64,000 nt of DNA from Bacteroidales bacterium (GCA_024401695.1 JAKSKN010000001.1:248001-312000), one strand, 5' to 3'; counted from the stretch's first letter, positions 1 to 10,717 are shown. The notes: generated from the sequence alone by a model not told the origin. Numbers and translations: made by a program.

Positions 1-1469
1 GCGCCAGGAACAGCGCCCGCTGGGCGGTTTCATTCCTCGCCATCAGCACGTATGGTGCAGTGGTGGTGCCCATCCTGAGCGAATTCACCCCGGACAGCAT
101 CGGCCATCTGGTCAACCATTCGGAAAGCACATTCCTCTTCACCGACCCCGAGATATGGAGCGCAATCAACAAGGATGACATACCCGGCATACGGTGCGCC
201 ATCAACTGCGCAGATTTCACCCTGCTTTTCTGCAAGGAGGATTCAATACGCAGCGCCTTCGAGAACCTCGGGAATTCATTCATCTCGAAATACCCTCTCG
301 GCTTCACGGGCGAGAACGTAAAATATCCTGCCGGCAGCCTGGACGACCTTGCCGTCATAAACTACACCTCCGGCACCACGAGCGCGCCGAAGGGAGTGAT
401 GATAACCTACGGCAACCTCAGCGCCACCATCATCTACGGAATGGACAACATGCCTTGCAGCTCGGCCGACAGGATCGTGTCGATGCTCCCGATGGGGCAC
501 ATCTACGGACTGGTGTATGAATTCCTCTACACCATCTGCAGCGGCGTCAACGTCTTCTTCCTCGGCAAGACGCCGTCACCGTCACTGCTGATGAAGGCGA
601 TGACTACGGTCAAGCCGTATATGATAGTCACCGTACCACTCGTGATGGAAAAGATATTCAAATCCTCCATCAAGCCGGTAGTTGGCAAATGGTACATCAA
701 GGCTCTGATCTACATCCCCGGCATAGGCCACATCCTGCGCAAGAAGATCAGGACCAGGCTTCTGAACGCCTTCGGCGGCAATATCCGCTGCATCATCATG
801 GGCGGCGCCGCGCTCAATCCCGAGGTCGAGAAATGGTTCCGCCTTCTCAGGCTCCCGTTCACGGTCGGATACGGGATGACCGAGGCAAGCCCCCTGCTCG
901 CCTACGAGCACTGGAGCCGCTACGCAAAGGGATCCTGCGGCAAGGCTGTCAGCTGCGCCACCGTACGCATCGATTCGGAAGACCCGCAGCACATTGCCGG
1001 AGAGATCCTGGCCAAGGGCGACAACATCTGCGCCGGCTATTTCAAGAATCCGGAAGCCAGCGGGAAACTTTTCACCGAAGACGGCTTCCTGCACACGGGT
1101 GACCTGGGCATCATCGACAAGGCCGGCAACATCTACATCAAGGGACGCTGCAAGACTATGATCCTGTCGGCAAACGGGCAGAACATCTATCCGGAAGAGG
1201 TCGAGGCAGTCATCAACGCCAACAATTATGTCGCCGAATCAGTCGTCGTGGACCGCGCCAGCAAGCTCGTGGCCCTGGTTTACCTCGACCGCGATGCCAT
1301 CAAGAGGGACAAGCTCGACGAAGAGGCGGTTTCCGACATCCCGGAAACGATCCGCACCAACTCAAACCGCAACCTTCCTTCGTACAGCCAGCTCACCAAG
1401 ATCGAGATTGTTCTGGCCCCGTTCGAGAAGACACCGAAAATGAGCATCAAACGCTTCCTTTACAAGTAA
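1..1469 (+). CDS. AMP-dependent acyl-CoA synthetase, 5' end outside the window
   Basis: Adenylate-forming enzyme that would activate a carboxylic acid, probably a long-chain fatty acid, to an acyl-AMP and then an acyl-CoA. The reading frame is open from base 3 with no stop, and the first codons already read like the family's core (a W..A...G.v.vP stretch), so the GTG at 60 is not the true start. Visible motifs are the P-loop YTSGTTSAPKG, the A5 motif GYGMTEASP and the A7 motif HTGDLG. A C-terminal lid domain follows and ends in a KTPKMSIKRF-like segment, where the catalytic lysine is expected. It is followed after 65 bp by an independently promoted sensor kinase. Substrate chain length cannot be told from the sequence. 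Confidence 0.9.
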   Translation, partial: ARNSARWAVSFLAISTYGAVVVPILSEFTPDSIGHLVNHSESTFLFTDPEIWSAINKDDIPGIRCAINCADFTLLFCKEDSIRSAFENLGNSFISKYPLGFTGENVKYPAGSLDDLAVINYTSGTTSAPKGVMITYGNLSATIIYGMDNMPCSSADRIVSMLPMGHIYGLVYEFLYTICSGVNVFFLGKTPSPSLLMKAMTTVKPYMIVTVPLVMEKIFKSSIKPVVGKWYIKALIYIPGIGHILRKKIRTRLLNAFGGNIRCIIMGGAALNPEVEKWFRLLRLPFTVGYGMTEASPLLAYEHWSRYAKGSCGKAVSCATVRIDSEDPQHIAGEILAKGDNICAGYFKNPEASGKLFTEDGFLHTGDLGIIDKAGNIYIKGRCKTMILSANGQNIYPEEVEAVINANNYVAESVVVDRASKLVALVYLDRDAIKRDKLDEEAVSDIPETIRTNSNRNLPSYSQLTKIEIVLAPFEKTPKMSIKRFLYK

Positions 1470-1475
1470 TAGCGA

Positions 1476-1506
1476 TTGCTTTTTCATTGGATTTTGCCTA
1501 AATTTG
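1476..1506 (+). promoter_or_regulatory. Bacteroidetes-type promoter for the sensor kinase gene
   Basis: A TTG at 1476-1478 and TAAATTTG at 1499-1506 are separated by 20 bp. This matches the -33/-7 pattern (TTG, 19-21 bp, TAnnTTTG) of the Bacteroidetes primary sigma factor. Transcription would start about 20 bp before the ATG at 1535. Confidence 0.6.
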
Positions 1507-1534
1507 TGAATATCGAATTCCGCAAATTGACAAT

Positions 1535-4500
1535 ATGCTAAAATTAATCCGCAAAGTCCTCTTAGTCAGTTCATTACTAGTACTCTTCCAGCAGGGTTCA
1601 AGCGCACGCGGTCTTTTCTACAAGTCTGTCGCGTCGGCTGAAAATTTCCAGGCGGCCATAACAGTCATCCACGCCGAAGCCAGAGGCTATATCTGGGTCG
1701 GGACGATGAACGGTCTCGTCCGCTTCGACAATTCCGGCTATCGCAACTATTCGGCTGACGGGCAGCCCGGTTCAATCCCGGGCAACTGCATCTATCAGAT
1801 CTGTGAGGATTCCCGGCACGGAATATGGGTGATGACCGACAACGGATCCGCATTGTTCAACCCGGCGGAAGATTCGTTCGAGGCGGTGGAATTCGATGAA
1901 AGTGTCCAGAACGGAGACGGGTCAGCAAAGACCTTCTTCTGTGCGTACCAATTTGACGGAGGATTCTACGCCGGAGGCGTGAACTGCATCTACAGATACG
2001 ATTTTGAAGAAGGCGTCGCGAAGGTCGAAAAATCCTTCACCACCGACGAGCCGTTCCAGATCGATGCGATCTTCTCCGACAGCAACAGGAACCTGATACT
2101 TCTCAACAAGGCGCAGGGGCTCCTTACATACAACCCGATATCGGGCCAGATCTCCAGGTCAAGCGTCGACATCAGGGACAACCATTGCGCCTACATCGAC
2201 TCCCGCGGACGCATATGGCGTTCCCAGTTCAACAAGGGACTTGAGTGTTACAGTGCCTCCGGCAGCAAGCTTGCGAGCTACACCACGGCCGATTCCAAGC
2301 TGACCAGCAACATCGTTGTCGACATTGCCGAGCGCAACGGAGAAATATGGGTGAGCACCGACGGCGGCGGCATCTGCTGCATAGAGCCTGTCTCCGGCGC
2401 ATTCCGCATACTCAGCCACGGAACCCACCAGATATGCAACCTTCCCGACAACTCCATCAGCGCACTTCACTGCGCGCCTAACGGAGACGTCTGGGCGGCA
2501 CGGAGCGAAGGCGGCGTACTCCTCATCAAGGAGATGAATATGCGTTCCTTCCTCATCCGGCCTTCCGGCATCCGTTCAGACAATGCAGCCGACAAGATCA
2601 ACTGCTTCGCCCGGACCCCGGACGGACTGGTATGGATAGGGACCCACGGTTCAGGCATCCTCCGCTTCAATCCTGAAGACGAGTCCATCTACAGTTACGG
2701 ACAGACGGAGAAGATGCAGATCACATCTATGGTCTACCTCGACAACGGCAACATCCTTTTCAACGGATACGGCGACGGTCTCTACGAATTCAACCCGAAG
2801 AACGGAAACATATCCAGATTCTTTTACAGAGACGAAGATCTTGAAGGATATCTGCGCTACAGCGGAAATTCCGCCACCCTGGTCAGGGATGACCAGGGCA
2901 ACATCCTGATACTCGGGAACAAGGCCTACGTATATGACCAGAAGAACCACAAGGTGACCGAGCCCGAGCTTTCCCTTCCGCACATCCCCGAGCATCACGT
3001 CCTGCCCGTGACGTATTCTGCCGGCAAATACTTTGTTTGTCAGGACAACATCACCCGCTGGGACGGGCTCAATATGCAGATCTCACTGATCTATCAGGCA
3101 GAAGAGGACTGCCAGCTGAACGGTGCCTCGATGGACCCCGACGGAATCATCTGGATTGCCTCAAGCCGGGGTCTCATACGTCTTGTCCCTCAAACCGGTG
3201 TCGGCGAACTGATCGAGTGCGATCTCTTCTCTTCCGCAAATTCCGTGATCAGCGCGAAAGACGGCACAATATGGATCGGCACCGGCAGCAGCCTGTTCGC
3301 ATATCTGCCGAAGAAGTCAAATTTCGTCCAGTTTGACGAGATCGACGGCGTGTTCGACAACTGTTTCGACAGTCAGGCCGTCCTTTCGCACGGCGACCAA
3401 TACATTATGGGAGGTTCAAACGGCTTCACCATCATCGATCCTATCCAGTCGTTCGACAACATTGACATCCCGGAGTTCGTGCTTTCCGATTTCTTCATCG
3501 ACGGCCGGCGCGTGAACACCTCCGGCAAGATCACCGTTCCTTACGACCACAAGAACATCCAGGCCAACATCCTTGTCAAGGAGGACAACATACTGCGCAG
3601 CAAGTCATTCAGATTCAAGATCAGCGGCCCGCGCGGAGAAACCGAGATCACTTCCGACAGCCCGTCGTTCCAGATGGGATTCAGCATCCCGGGCAAGTAT
3701 TACATTTTCTCATCTTGCACCCTGAGGGACGGCAGCTGGTCAAACTACGAGATGGTATGCAGCTACTTCGTTTCCAATCCGTGGTATCTCAGCTGGTGGT
3801 TCATGCTTGCGATGTTCGGGATCCTGCTCCTGATCGTGCTCGCTGTATCCCGTTTCCAGGAGGCGATCAACACTGAGAAGCAGAAGGCACAGTCAACCGA
3901 GGACCACGTCAAGTTCCTGCTGAACGTAAGCCACGAATTGAAGACTCCTCTGACCCTTATCATCAGCCCTCTCGGCAGGGTCATCAGCGAGACGGACCCG
4001 TCTGATGCCAATTACAGCAAGCTGAAGAACATCTACCGGCAGGCGCAGCGGATGAAGACCCTCATCCTCACAGTCCTCTCCGCCCACAAGATCCAGGAAG
4101 GATCGGCAAGTCTTGATGCCGAGCCGACCAACTACAATGCCTGGGTGAAGGGCATTACCGAGAATTTCCGCGACGAGGCCGAGGCTCACAACATCGAGCT
4201 CAAATACGATATGCAGGACAATGTCGGCCTTGTTGACATTGACGGCCAGAAGCTCGAGAACGTCCTGACGAACATTATGATCAACGCATTCAAGCACTCC
4301 CCTGGCGACTCTGAACTCGTCATCGGTACCAGGCTGAGCGTTGACGGCAAGACCTGCCGCGTATTTGTAAAGGACCGCGGACCGGGACTCGAAGGAGTCG
4401 ACAGCGAGAAGCTGTTCAGCAGATATTACCAGGGCATCACCGAGAAGACCGGGTCAGGTATGGGTCTGGCATATGCCAAGACCATCGTCGACCTCCACAA

Positions 4501-4579
4501 GGGCATCATCGCCGCACAGAACAACACCGACGGTGCAGGTGCGACCTTCTATTTCGACGTTCCCGTCAATCAAGGATAA
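1535..4579 (+). CDS. HTCS-like membrane sensor histidine kinase without receiver or AraC domain
   Basis: The protein (1014 aa) starts with a signal/anchor sequence. A long periplasmic region follows, built of two-component-regulator propeller repeats (recurring IWVGT-, IWIGT- and VWAA-like strands, about residues 40-590), then a Y_Y_Y-type beta domain. One membrane helix lies at about 750-772. The cytoplasmic part has an H-box NVSHELKTPL with the phosphoacceptor His near residue 800, an N-box NAFKHS, and G boxes DRGPGLEG and GSGMGLAYAK. In Bacteroidetes this N-terminal architecture usually continues into a receiver and an AraC-type DNA-binding domain, giving about 1300 aa. Here the protein stops right after the ATPase domain. 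It overlaps the convergent nitroreductase gene by 14 bp, and no receiver-like sequence lies downstream in any frame. It probably signals to a separate regulator; the ligand is unknown. Confidence 0.88.
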   Translation: MLKLIRKVLLVSSLLVLFQQGSSARGLFYKSVASAENFQAAITVIHAEARGYIWVGTMNGLVRFDNSGYRNYSADGQPGSIPGNCIYQICEDSRHGIWVMTDNGSALFNPAEDSFEAVEFDESVQNGDGSAKTFFCAYQFDGGFYAGGVNCIYRYDFEEGVAKVEKSFTTDEPFQIDAIFSDSNRNLILLNKAQGLLTYNPISGQISRSSVDIRDNHCAYIDSRGRIWRSQFNKGLECYSASGSKLASYTTADSKLTSNIVVDIAERNGEIWVSTDGGGICCIEPVSGAFRILSHGTHQICNLPDNSISALHCAPNGDVWAARSEGGVLLIKEMNMRSFLIRPSGIRSDNAADKINCFARTPDGLVWIGTHGSGILRFNPEDESIYSYGQTEKMQITSMVYLDNGNILFNGYGDGLYEFNPKNGNISRFFYRDEDLEGYLRYSGNSATLVRDDQGNILILGNKAYVYDQKNHKVTEPELSLPHIPEHHVLPVTYSAGKYFVCQDNITRWDGLNMQISLIYQAEEDCQLNGASMDPDGIIWIASSRGLIRLVPQTGVGELIECDLFSSANSVISAKDGTIWIGTGSSLFAYLPKKSNFVQFDEIDGVFDNCFDSQAVLSHGDQYIMGGSNGFTIIDPIQSFDNIDIPEFVLSDFFIDGRRVNTSGKITVPYDHKNIQANILVKEDNILRSKSFRFKISGPRGETEITSDSPSFQMGFSIPGKYYIFSSCTLRDGSWSNYEMVCSYFVSNPWYLSWWFMLAMFGILLLIVLAVSRFQEAINTEKQKAQSTEDHVKFLLNVSHELKTPLTLIISPLGRVISETDPSDANYSKLKNIYRQAQRMKTLILTVLSAHKIQEGSASLDAEPTNYNAWVKGITENFRDEAEAHNIELKYDMQDNVGLVDIDGQKLENVLTNIMINAFKHSPGDSELVIGTRLSVDGKTCRVFVKDRGPGLEGVDSEKLFSRYYQGITEKTGSGMGLAYAKTIVDLHKGIIAAQNNTDGAGATFYFDVPVNQG

Positions 4580-5207
4580 GGTCATCCAGACGCACCTTCG
4601 GCACGTAGTGGATGCCGTCCTTACGATAATAATTGTGGTCATCGGCCTCGCCGATCTCCACAATTTTTATTTTATCCGTTCCCTTGCCTATTGCAAGGAT
4701 GGCCAGCGGCACATACTCGAGGCCCAGAGCTGAACGGACGGCGTCCGGATTGAAATTCCGGATAATTATAGCGTTCAGGCCCAGCTCTATGGCTTTCAGT
4801 GACATCGCCTCACAGGAAATGCCCAGGTCAATGTCGATGTTCTTGTTTTCCGGTTCTGTCGAGCAGACCACAATGAATGCTTCCGGTTCAGTCCCGGGAG
4901 CGGGCAGGTGCAGTTCCGGCAGTGCCCCGCCGAGAGCATATTTTCCATCAAGCAGTCCGGCCCCGTCCTGCTTTGTAAGGAGCTTGAAGCGGAGTACCTG
5001 CTGGTTGCGGGCAGAAGCCGTGAGCGTGTTCACGCGTACGATAGCTTCGAGCTGCAGCCTCTTGACTTCATACGATTGATCATATGCCCTGTGGCTCCTG
5101 TTCTTGAGGAGCATCGTCTCCAGAGAAGGATTGGACTTACGGATAATGGTCTTCGCCTGCTGACCGAAGACTTCATCATAGCGCTTTTCAAGGTAATTGT
5201 CTGCCAT
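4566..5207 (-). CDS. Nitroreductase family protein
   Basis: FMN-dependent oxidoreductase of the nitroreductase superfamily. The N-terminal segment RSHRAYDQ matches the RSxRxf motif that contacts the FMN phosphate. The region IDLGISCEAMSLKAIELGL matches the helix of the dimer interface, and LAILAIGKG the closing strand. The ATG at 5207 is chosen because the family fold begins shortly after it; a longer frame up to 5363 would translate the hairpin repeat and is rejected. This gives 213 aa, a usual length. The 3' end overlaps the sensor kinase gene on the opposite strand by 14 bp. The physiological substrate is unknown. Confidence 0.85.
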   Translation of the reverse strand: MADNYLEKRYDEVFGQQAKTIIRKSNPSLETMLLKNRSHRAYDQSYEVKRLQLEAIVRVNTLTASARNQQVLRFKLLTKQDGAGLLDGKYALGGALPELHLPAPGTEPEAFIVVCSTEPENKNIDIDLGISCEAMSLKAIELGLNAIIIRNFNPDAVRSALGLEYVPLAILAIGKGTDKIKIVEIGEADDHNYYRKDGIHYVPKVRLDDLILD

Positions 5208-5235
5208 AATTTCTGCCTGTTCTATTCTTGCTTTG

Positions 5236-5243
5236 CAAATATA
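5236..5243 (-). promoter_or_regulatory. -7 box of the nitroreductase promoter
   Basis: On the minus strand this reads TATATTTG, a perfect TAnnTTTG -7 element about 30 bp upstream of the start codon. I see no convincing -33 TTG at standard spacing. Confidence 0.4.
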
Positions 5244-5276
5244 GACAATCATCTGACAAATTGTCACTGGAATGTT

Positions 5277-5435
5277 GTTTGTACACTCTGTCTTGTCGGT
5301 CGGGATTCCGTTACGAAGAGCGTGGCCGCCCGTGGCCTCGTGAACGGGAGGGGCCCGCCGCAAAGCGGTGGGAGGGATAGCGCGAAGCGCGTACTCTATC
5401 GGAATGGGATCCCGGCCGCGACAGAGTGTACAAAC
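5277..5435 (+). repeat. Intergenic hairpin repeat, copy A
   Basis: A 159-bp element bounded by a perfect 16-bp terminal inverted repeat (GTTTGTACACTCTGTC at 5277-5292 and its complement at 5420-5435). An imperfect inner stem follows (CGGTCGGGAT..TCCG against CGGAAT..ATCCCGGCCG). The core at about 5321-5390 contains CGTGGCCGCCCGTGGCCTCG, GGGAGGGGCCCG and GGGAGGGAT..GCGAAGCG. The same core recurs in inverted orientation at 34570-34713, where the terminal repeats have a completely different sequence. It lies between the divergent nitroreductase and htpG genes. Confidence 0.85.
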
Positions 5436-5466
5436 AGGTTGAAAATTTAAAATAAAAGATAATACT

Positions 5467-7332
5467 ATGGCAGCAAAAACTTTGAAAGGTCAGATTGGAG
5501 TTACAACCGAAAACATCTTTCCGGTAATCAAGCAGTTCCTGTATTCAGACCACGAGATATTCCTTCGCGAACTGGTGGCAAACGCAGTGGACGCAACTCA
5601 GAAAATGAAGGCGCTGGCCTCCAGCGGCGACTTCAAGGGCGAGCTCGGTGAGCTCAAGGTCAGCATTGAACTTGATGAGAAGAAACAGGTCCTCAAGGTC
5701 ATCGACCGCGGTATTGGTATGACGGAGGAAGAGGTTGACAAGTACATCAACCAGATCGCATTCTCATCGGCAGGAGAATTCCTCGAGAAATACAAGGACC
5801 AGCTCGGCTCGATCATCGGCCATTTCGGGCTCGGCTTCTACTCTGCCTTTATGGTTGCCCGGAAGGTCACCATCGACACTCTCAGCTGGAAGGAAGGCGC
5901 AAAGGCCGTCAAGTGGACCTGCGACGGATCCCCTGAATACTCTATGGGAGAAAGCGACAAGGAAGAGCGCGGCACCGTCATCACCCTTCACCTCGACGAC
6001 GATGCAAAGGAATTCGGCGAGAAAGGCAGGATCAGCCAGCTCCTTGGCAAATACTGCAAGTTTATGCCGGTTCCGGTAGTATTCGGCAAGAAGACGGAAT
6101 GGAAAGACGGCAAGAGCGTAGAGACCGATGAAGACAACGTCATAAACAGCATTGCTCCTATCTGGGCCAAGGCCCCGTCGGAGCTCAAGGACGAAGACTA
6201 CCTGAAGTTCTATCGCGAACTGTACCCTATGGAAGAGGAGCCTATGTTCTGGATCCACCTGAACGTGGACTATCCGTTCAACCTCACCGGCGTGCTCTAC
6301 TTCCCGAAGATCAAGGAGCGTATGGCGATCGACAAGAACAAGATCCAGCTGTACTGCAACCAGATGTTCGTCACCGACCACGTCGACAACATAGTTCCCG
6401 ACTTCCTCACACTGCTCCACGGTGTCATCGACTCCCCTGACATTCCGCTCAACGTGAGCCGTTCATACCTTCAGTCAGATTCCAACGTCAAGAAGATAAG
6501 CACCTATATCACCAAGAAGGTGGCCGACCGCCTTGAAGAGATCTTCAAGGAGCAGCGCGACCAGTTCGAGCAGAAGTGGGACAACATAAAGCTGTTCATC
6601 GAATACGGTATGCTCTCTGACGAGAAATTCTGCGAGCGCGCGATGAATTTCGCCCTCCTCAAGAACACCGACGACAAGTTCTTCAGCCTCGAAGACTACC
6701 GCAAGGCCATCGAGCCCGAGCAGACCGACAAGGACAAGAATGTCGTATATCTCTACGCCACCAAACCTCAGGAGCAGTACAGTTTCATCGAAGCGGCCAA
6801 GAATATGGGTTACGACGTCCTCCTGATGGACTGCGAGCTTGACAGCCATTTCGTGAACCTCATCGAAGGAAAGGTCGAGCACACCCGCTTCGCACGTGTT
6901 GACAGCGACTCCGTCTCGAATCTCATCCTGAAGGAAGAAAAGGTCAAGTTCGAGATGAGCGAGGATGACAAAAAGTCCCTCGATGAGCTCTTCAAGGCCG
7001 TCCTTCCTGAAGGCAACGAATATATGGTCGATGCCCAGAACCTCGGAGAGGGCGCAGCACCGGTCCTCATCACCCAGAGCGAATGGATGCGCCGTTACCG
7101 CGAGATGAGCAACCTTGGCGGAGGGATGAACTTCTACGGCACGATGCCTGAGTCCTACAATGTCATCGTCAATATGGAAAATCCTCTGATTGCCAGGATC
7201 TGGGAATCAAAAGACAAGGACAGCGAGCTTCTGAAGCAGGTCATCGATCTTGCCCTGCTCAGCAACGGAATGCTCAAGGGCAAGGCCCTCGCGGACTTCA
7301 TCGCCCGCAGCCAGGCACTGCTGAACGTTTAG
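5467..7332 (+). CDS. htpG: Molecular chaperone HtpG (bacterial Hsp90)
   Basis: ATP-dependent cytosolic chaperone (621 aa, the normal bacterial length). The N-terminal Bergerat ATPase fold shows ELVANAVDA (ATP/Mg-binding Asn), DRGIGMT and the glycine-rich lid IGHFGLGFYSAFMV. The middle domain carries LNVSRSYLQ, which includes the conserved arginine that reaches the gamma phosphate. A C-terminal dimerisation domain ends the protein. Its stop codon overlaps the convergent DUF5020 gene by 4 bp. The upstream region is occupied by hairpin repeat A, and no TAnnTTTG promoter is visible between the repeat and the start. Confidence 0.97.
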   Translation: MAAKTLKGQIGVTTENIFPVIKQFLYSDHEIFLRELVANAVDATQKMKALASSGDFKGELGELKVSIELDEKKQVLKVIDRGIGMTEEEVDKYINQIAFSSAGEFLEKYKDQLGSIIGHFGLGFYSAFMVARKVTIDTLSWKEGAKAVKWTCDGSPEYSMGESDKEERGTVITLHLDDDAKEFGEKGRISQLLGKYCKFMPVPVVFGKKTEWKDGKSVETDEDNVINSIAPIWAKAPSELKDEDYLKFYRELYPMEEEPMFWIHLNVDYPFNLTGVLYFPKIKERMAIDKNKIQLYCNQMFVTDHVDNIVPDFLTLLHGVIDSPDIPLNVSRSYLQSDSNVKKISTYITKKVADRLEEIFKEQRDQFEQKWDNIKLFIEYGMLSDEKFCERAMNFALLKNTDDKFFSLEDYRKAIEPEQTDKDKNVVYLYATKPQEQYSFIEAAKNMGYDVLLMDCELDSHFVNLIEGKVEHTRFARVDSDSVSNLILKEEKVKFEMSEDDKKSLDELFKAVLPEGNEYMVDAQNLGEGAAPVLITQSEWMRRYREMSNLGGGMNFYGTMPESYNVIVNMENPLIARIWESKDKDSELLKQVIDLALLSNGMLKGKALADFIARSQALLNV

Positions 7333-8039
7333 AACGTCCAGCGGGCGCCGAGGCAAGGATTGCACATAAAGCCTTTGTGGCCGGCGAAATTCACGCTGCA
7401 CTCGATTTCGGTACCGAGGTCGAGGTGAGGCGCGACCTTGAACCAGAGCTGAGGCTCGGTGAGGAATGTCCACTTGGTGTCGGCTGATCCTGAATTGATG
7501 TCGCTTAGCCCCCACTGGTTGTCAAGTCCCCAGAAATCGAAGAATCCCTTGAAAGTAAGCCATTTGGCGCCGAAGAGGTTGTTGACCGCCCATACGCCTG
7601 AGACCTTGAGAGGGGTGCTCGCCTTCTGGCCGAACATAAAGTCGTACATCAGGTAAATCGTGAAGAATCTCGAGAAGTCGTCGTTATGGAACTGATACTT
7701 CGCGCCCAGGCAGGCCATTGACTGACCCCAGGTGGCACCGTCATATTCCAGATGGAGGCTGAAATCCTTCAGAGCGCTGTCGTGCCAGAAGTTCAAGCCA
7801 CGTTCAACCTCGAAATAAACACCGTTGGAAGCGCCATAGACATTCTTCTGATTTGAAAAATAGAAATCAGAGAAGAAGAATGTGTCTCCGCCCTTGTCGG
7901 TATAGAATCCTTCGAGGGTGGCGGTGACATAGCTTCGCTCCTTGCCGAAGTCATAGAAAAGCTGGACATTGGTCTGCGCCTTGGCGTTCTGACCGAGGAA
8001 TAATGCGGCCAGCGCCGCTATCACTAATGCTTTCTTCAT
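7329..8039 (-). CDS. DUF5020 family outer-membrane beta-barrel (Tsx-like)
   Basis: Secreted protein (236 aa) with a clear signal peptide (MKKALVIAALAALFLGQNAKA, cleavage after A-K-A). The body alternates hydrophobic and polar residues in strand-like blocks and ends in an aromatic residue (GARWTF), the usual BAM signal of an outer-membrane barrel. The opening VQLFYDFGKERSYVTATLEG resembles DUF5020 proteins of Bacteroidales, which are related to the nucleoside channel Tsx. It lies downstream of guaB-guaA on the same strand, so a nucleoside-uptake role is a reasonable but unproven inference. A strong hairpin separates it from guaA. Confidence 0.75.
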   Translation of the reverse strand: MKKALVIAALAALFLGQNAKAQTNVQLFYDFGKERSYVTATLEGFYTDKGGDTFFFSDFYFSNQKNVYGASNGVYFEVERGLNFWHDSALKDFSLHLEYDGATWGQSMACLGAKYQFHNDDFSRFFTIYLMYDFMFGQKASTPLKVSGVWAVNNLFGAKWLTFKGFFDFWGLDNQWGLSDINSGSADTKWTFLTEPQLWFKVAPHLDLGTEIECSVNFAGHKGFMCNPCLGARWTF

Positions 8040-8060
8040 AGGTGTATGGTTATTAATAAC

Positions 8061-8098
8061 AATGCGCCACAGTGCCGGGAACGGCGTTGTGGCGCATT
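8061..8098 (-). terminator. Hairpin between guaA and the DUF5020 gene
   Basis: Perfect 11-bp inverted repeat AATGCGCCACA/TGTGGCGCATT with a loop of about 16 nt. It sits just past the guaA stop codon. The tract after it on the minus strand is A/T-rich rather than a clean U run, so termination efficiency is uncertain. Confidence 0.5.
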
Positions 8099-8112
8099 TG
8101 GTTTCATATTAA

Positions 8113-9072
8113 TTATTCCCACTCAATGGTGGCCTGAGGTTTTGAAGATATGTCGAATACGACTCTGTTGACACCCTTGACGTTGGCAATGATGTCGTGC
8201 TGAACCTTGTCGAGGATGTCCCAAGGGACCTGGACGACTGAAGCGGTGACGGCGTCAACGCTGTTGACCGCGCGGAGTGCGATGACATTGTCATAGGTGC
8301 GGCAGCCGTCGGAAACGCCTGTGGTCTTGACAGGGACGAAGATGGCGGCAGCCTGCCAGATCTTGTCGTACCAGCCGGTCTCGCGGAGGGTATTGATCCA
8401 GATGGCGTCTGCTTCCTGGAGGATGGCGATCTTCTCAGGAGTGAGCTCGCCGAGGCAGCGTACGCCGAGGCCCGGACCCGGGAACGGGTGACGGTTGACG
8501 AAGCTGGCATCGAGGCCGAGTTCAAAGCCCACCTCACGGACTTCAAACTTGTAGAGATACTTCAGAGGCTCAACCAGGCCAAGATGCATTTCCTCAGGAA
8601 GTCCACCTACGTTATGGTGGCTCTTGATTGTGCCCTTGTCGGACTTGGATTCAGCGATATCAGGCCAGATGGTGCCCTGTGCGAGCCACTTGGCGTCCGA
8701 GACCTTGTGAGCCTCCTCATTGAAGACATCGATGAAAGTCTTGCCGATAGCCTTGCGCTTGAGCTCAGGATCGGTGATGCCCTTGCAGGCAGCGAAGAAT
8801 CTGTCAGCGGCACGTACGCCCTTGACATTGAGGCCAAGCACCTTGTAGTGCTCAAGAACGTCCTCATATTCGTTCTTGCGAAGAAGGCCGTGATCAACGA
8901 AGATGCACTGCAGCTTGCTGCCGATTGCCTTGTTGATAAGCATTGCTGTCACGGTAGAGTCAACTCCGCCAGACAAACCGAGAATAACCACGTCAGATCC
9001 GACCTGCTCCTTGATGGCAGCGACCTGCTCTGCAACGAACGCCTTGGCGTTCAATTTTTCTCCGTTGTACAT
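8113..9072 (-). CDS. guaA: GMP synthase, ATP-pyrophosphatase/synthase part only
   Basis: Adenylates XMP and aminates it to GMP, the last step of GMP synthesis. The protein (319 aa) begins almost directly with the ATP pyrophosphatase P-loop LSGGVDS (residues 34-39). It then shows the GMP-synthase motifs [12 protein letters not shown] and the C-terminal dimerisation domain with SDGCRTYD and a terminal TIEWE. Bacterial GuaA is normally about 510-525 aa with an N-terminal class I glutaminase domain of about 190 aa; that domain is absent. Only 20 bp separate its start from guaB, so no domain has been missed upstream. It must use free ammonia or a glutaminase subunit encoded elsewhere, as in archaea. 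Confidence 0.93.
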   Translation of the reverse strand: MYNGEKLNAKAFVAEQVAAIKEQVGSDVVILGLSGGVDSTVTAMLINKAIGSKLQCIFVDHGLLRKNEYEDVLEHYKVLGLNVKGVRAADRFFAACKGITDPELKRKAIGKTFIDVFNEEAHKVSDAKWLAQGTIWPDIAESKSDKGTIKSHHNVGGLPEEMHLGLVEPLKYLYKFEVREVGFELGLDASFVNRHPFPGPGLGVRCLGELTPEKIAILQEADAIWINTLRETGWYDKIWQAAAIFVPVKTTGVSDGCRTYDNVIALRAVNSVDAVTASVVQVPWDILDKVQHDIIANVKGVNRVVFDISSKPQATIEWE

Positions 9073-9092
9073 TGTTTGGAATCTGTTTGAAA

Positions 9093-10586
<1,494 letters not shown>

Positions 10587-10594
10587 TCAATGGG

Positions 10595-10626
10595 CAAAAT
10601 TACGCCAAATTCCTCCATCGCGCAAA
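10595..10626 (-). promoter_or_regulatory. Promoter of guaB-guaA
   Basis: On the minus strand TTTG (10626-10623) and TAATTTTG (10602-10595) are separated by 20 bp, a near-ideal Bacteroidetes -33/-7 pair. The predicted start is about 15-20 nt before the guaB ATG. Confidence 0.7.
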
Positions 10627-10717
10627 TATTTCTTTTCCATTTTTCAACACAGTTTTCAACACGCGGGATTGTTAAAAAAAACTGCAGAATTCTTATTCCA
10701 TTTTTCATTGGTTTTGA

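Noticed and set aside
4454-4733. Frameshift that hides a receiver domain after the sensor kinase
   Set aside because: No frame downstream of the ATPase domain reads like a receiver or AraC domain, and the nitroreductase gene occupies the other strand from 4566.
5208-5363. N-terminal extension of the nitroreductase
   Set aside because: The extra residues would be translated from the hairpin repeat and the promoter region, and the -7 box lies inside it.
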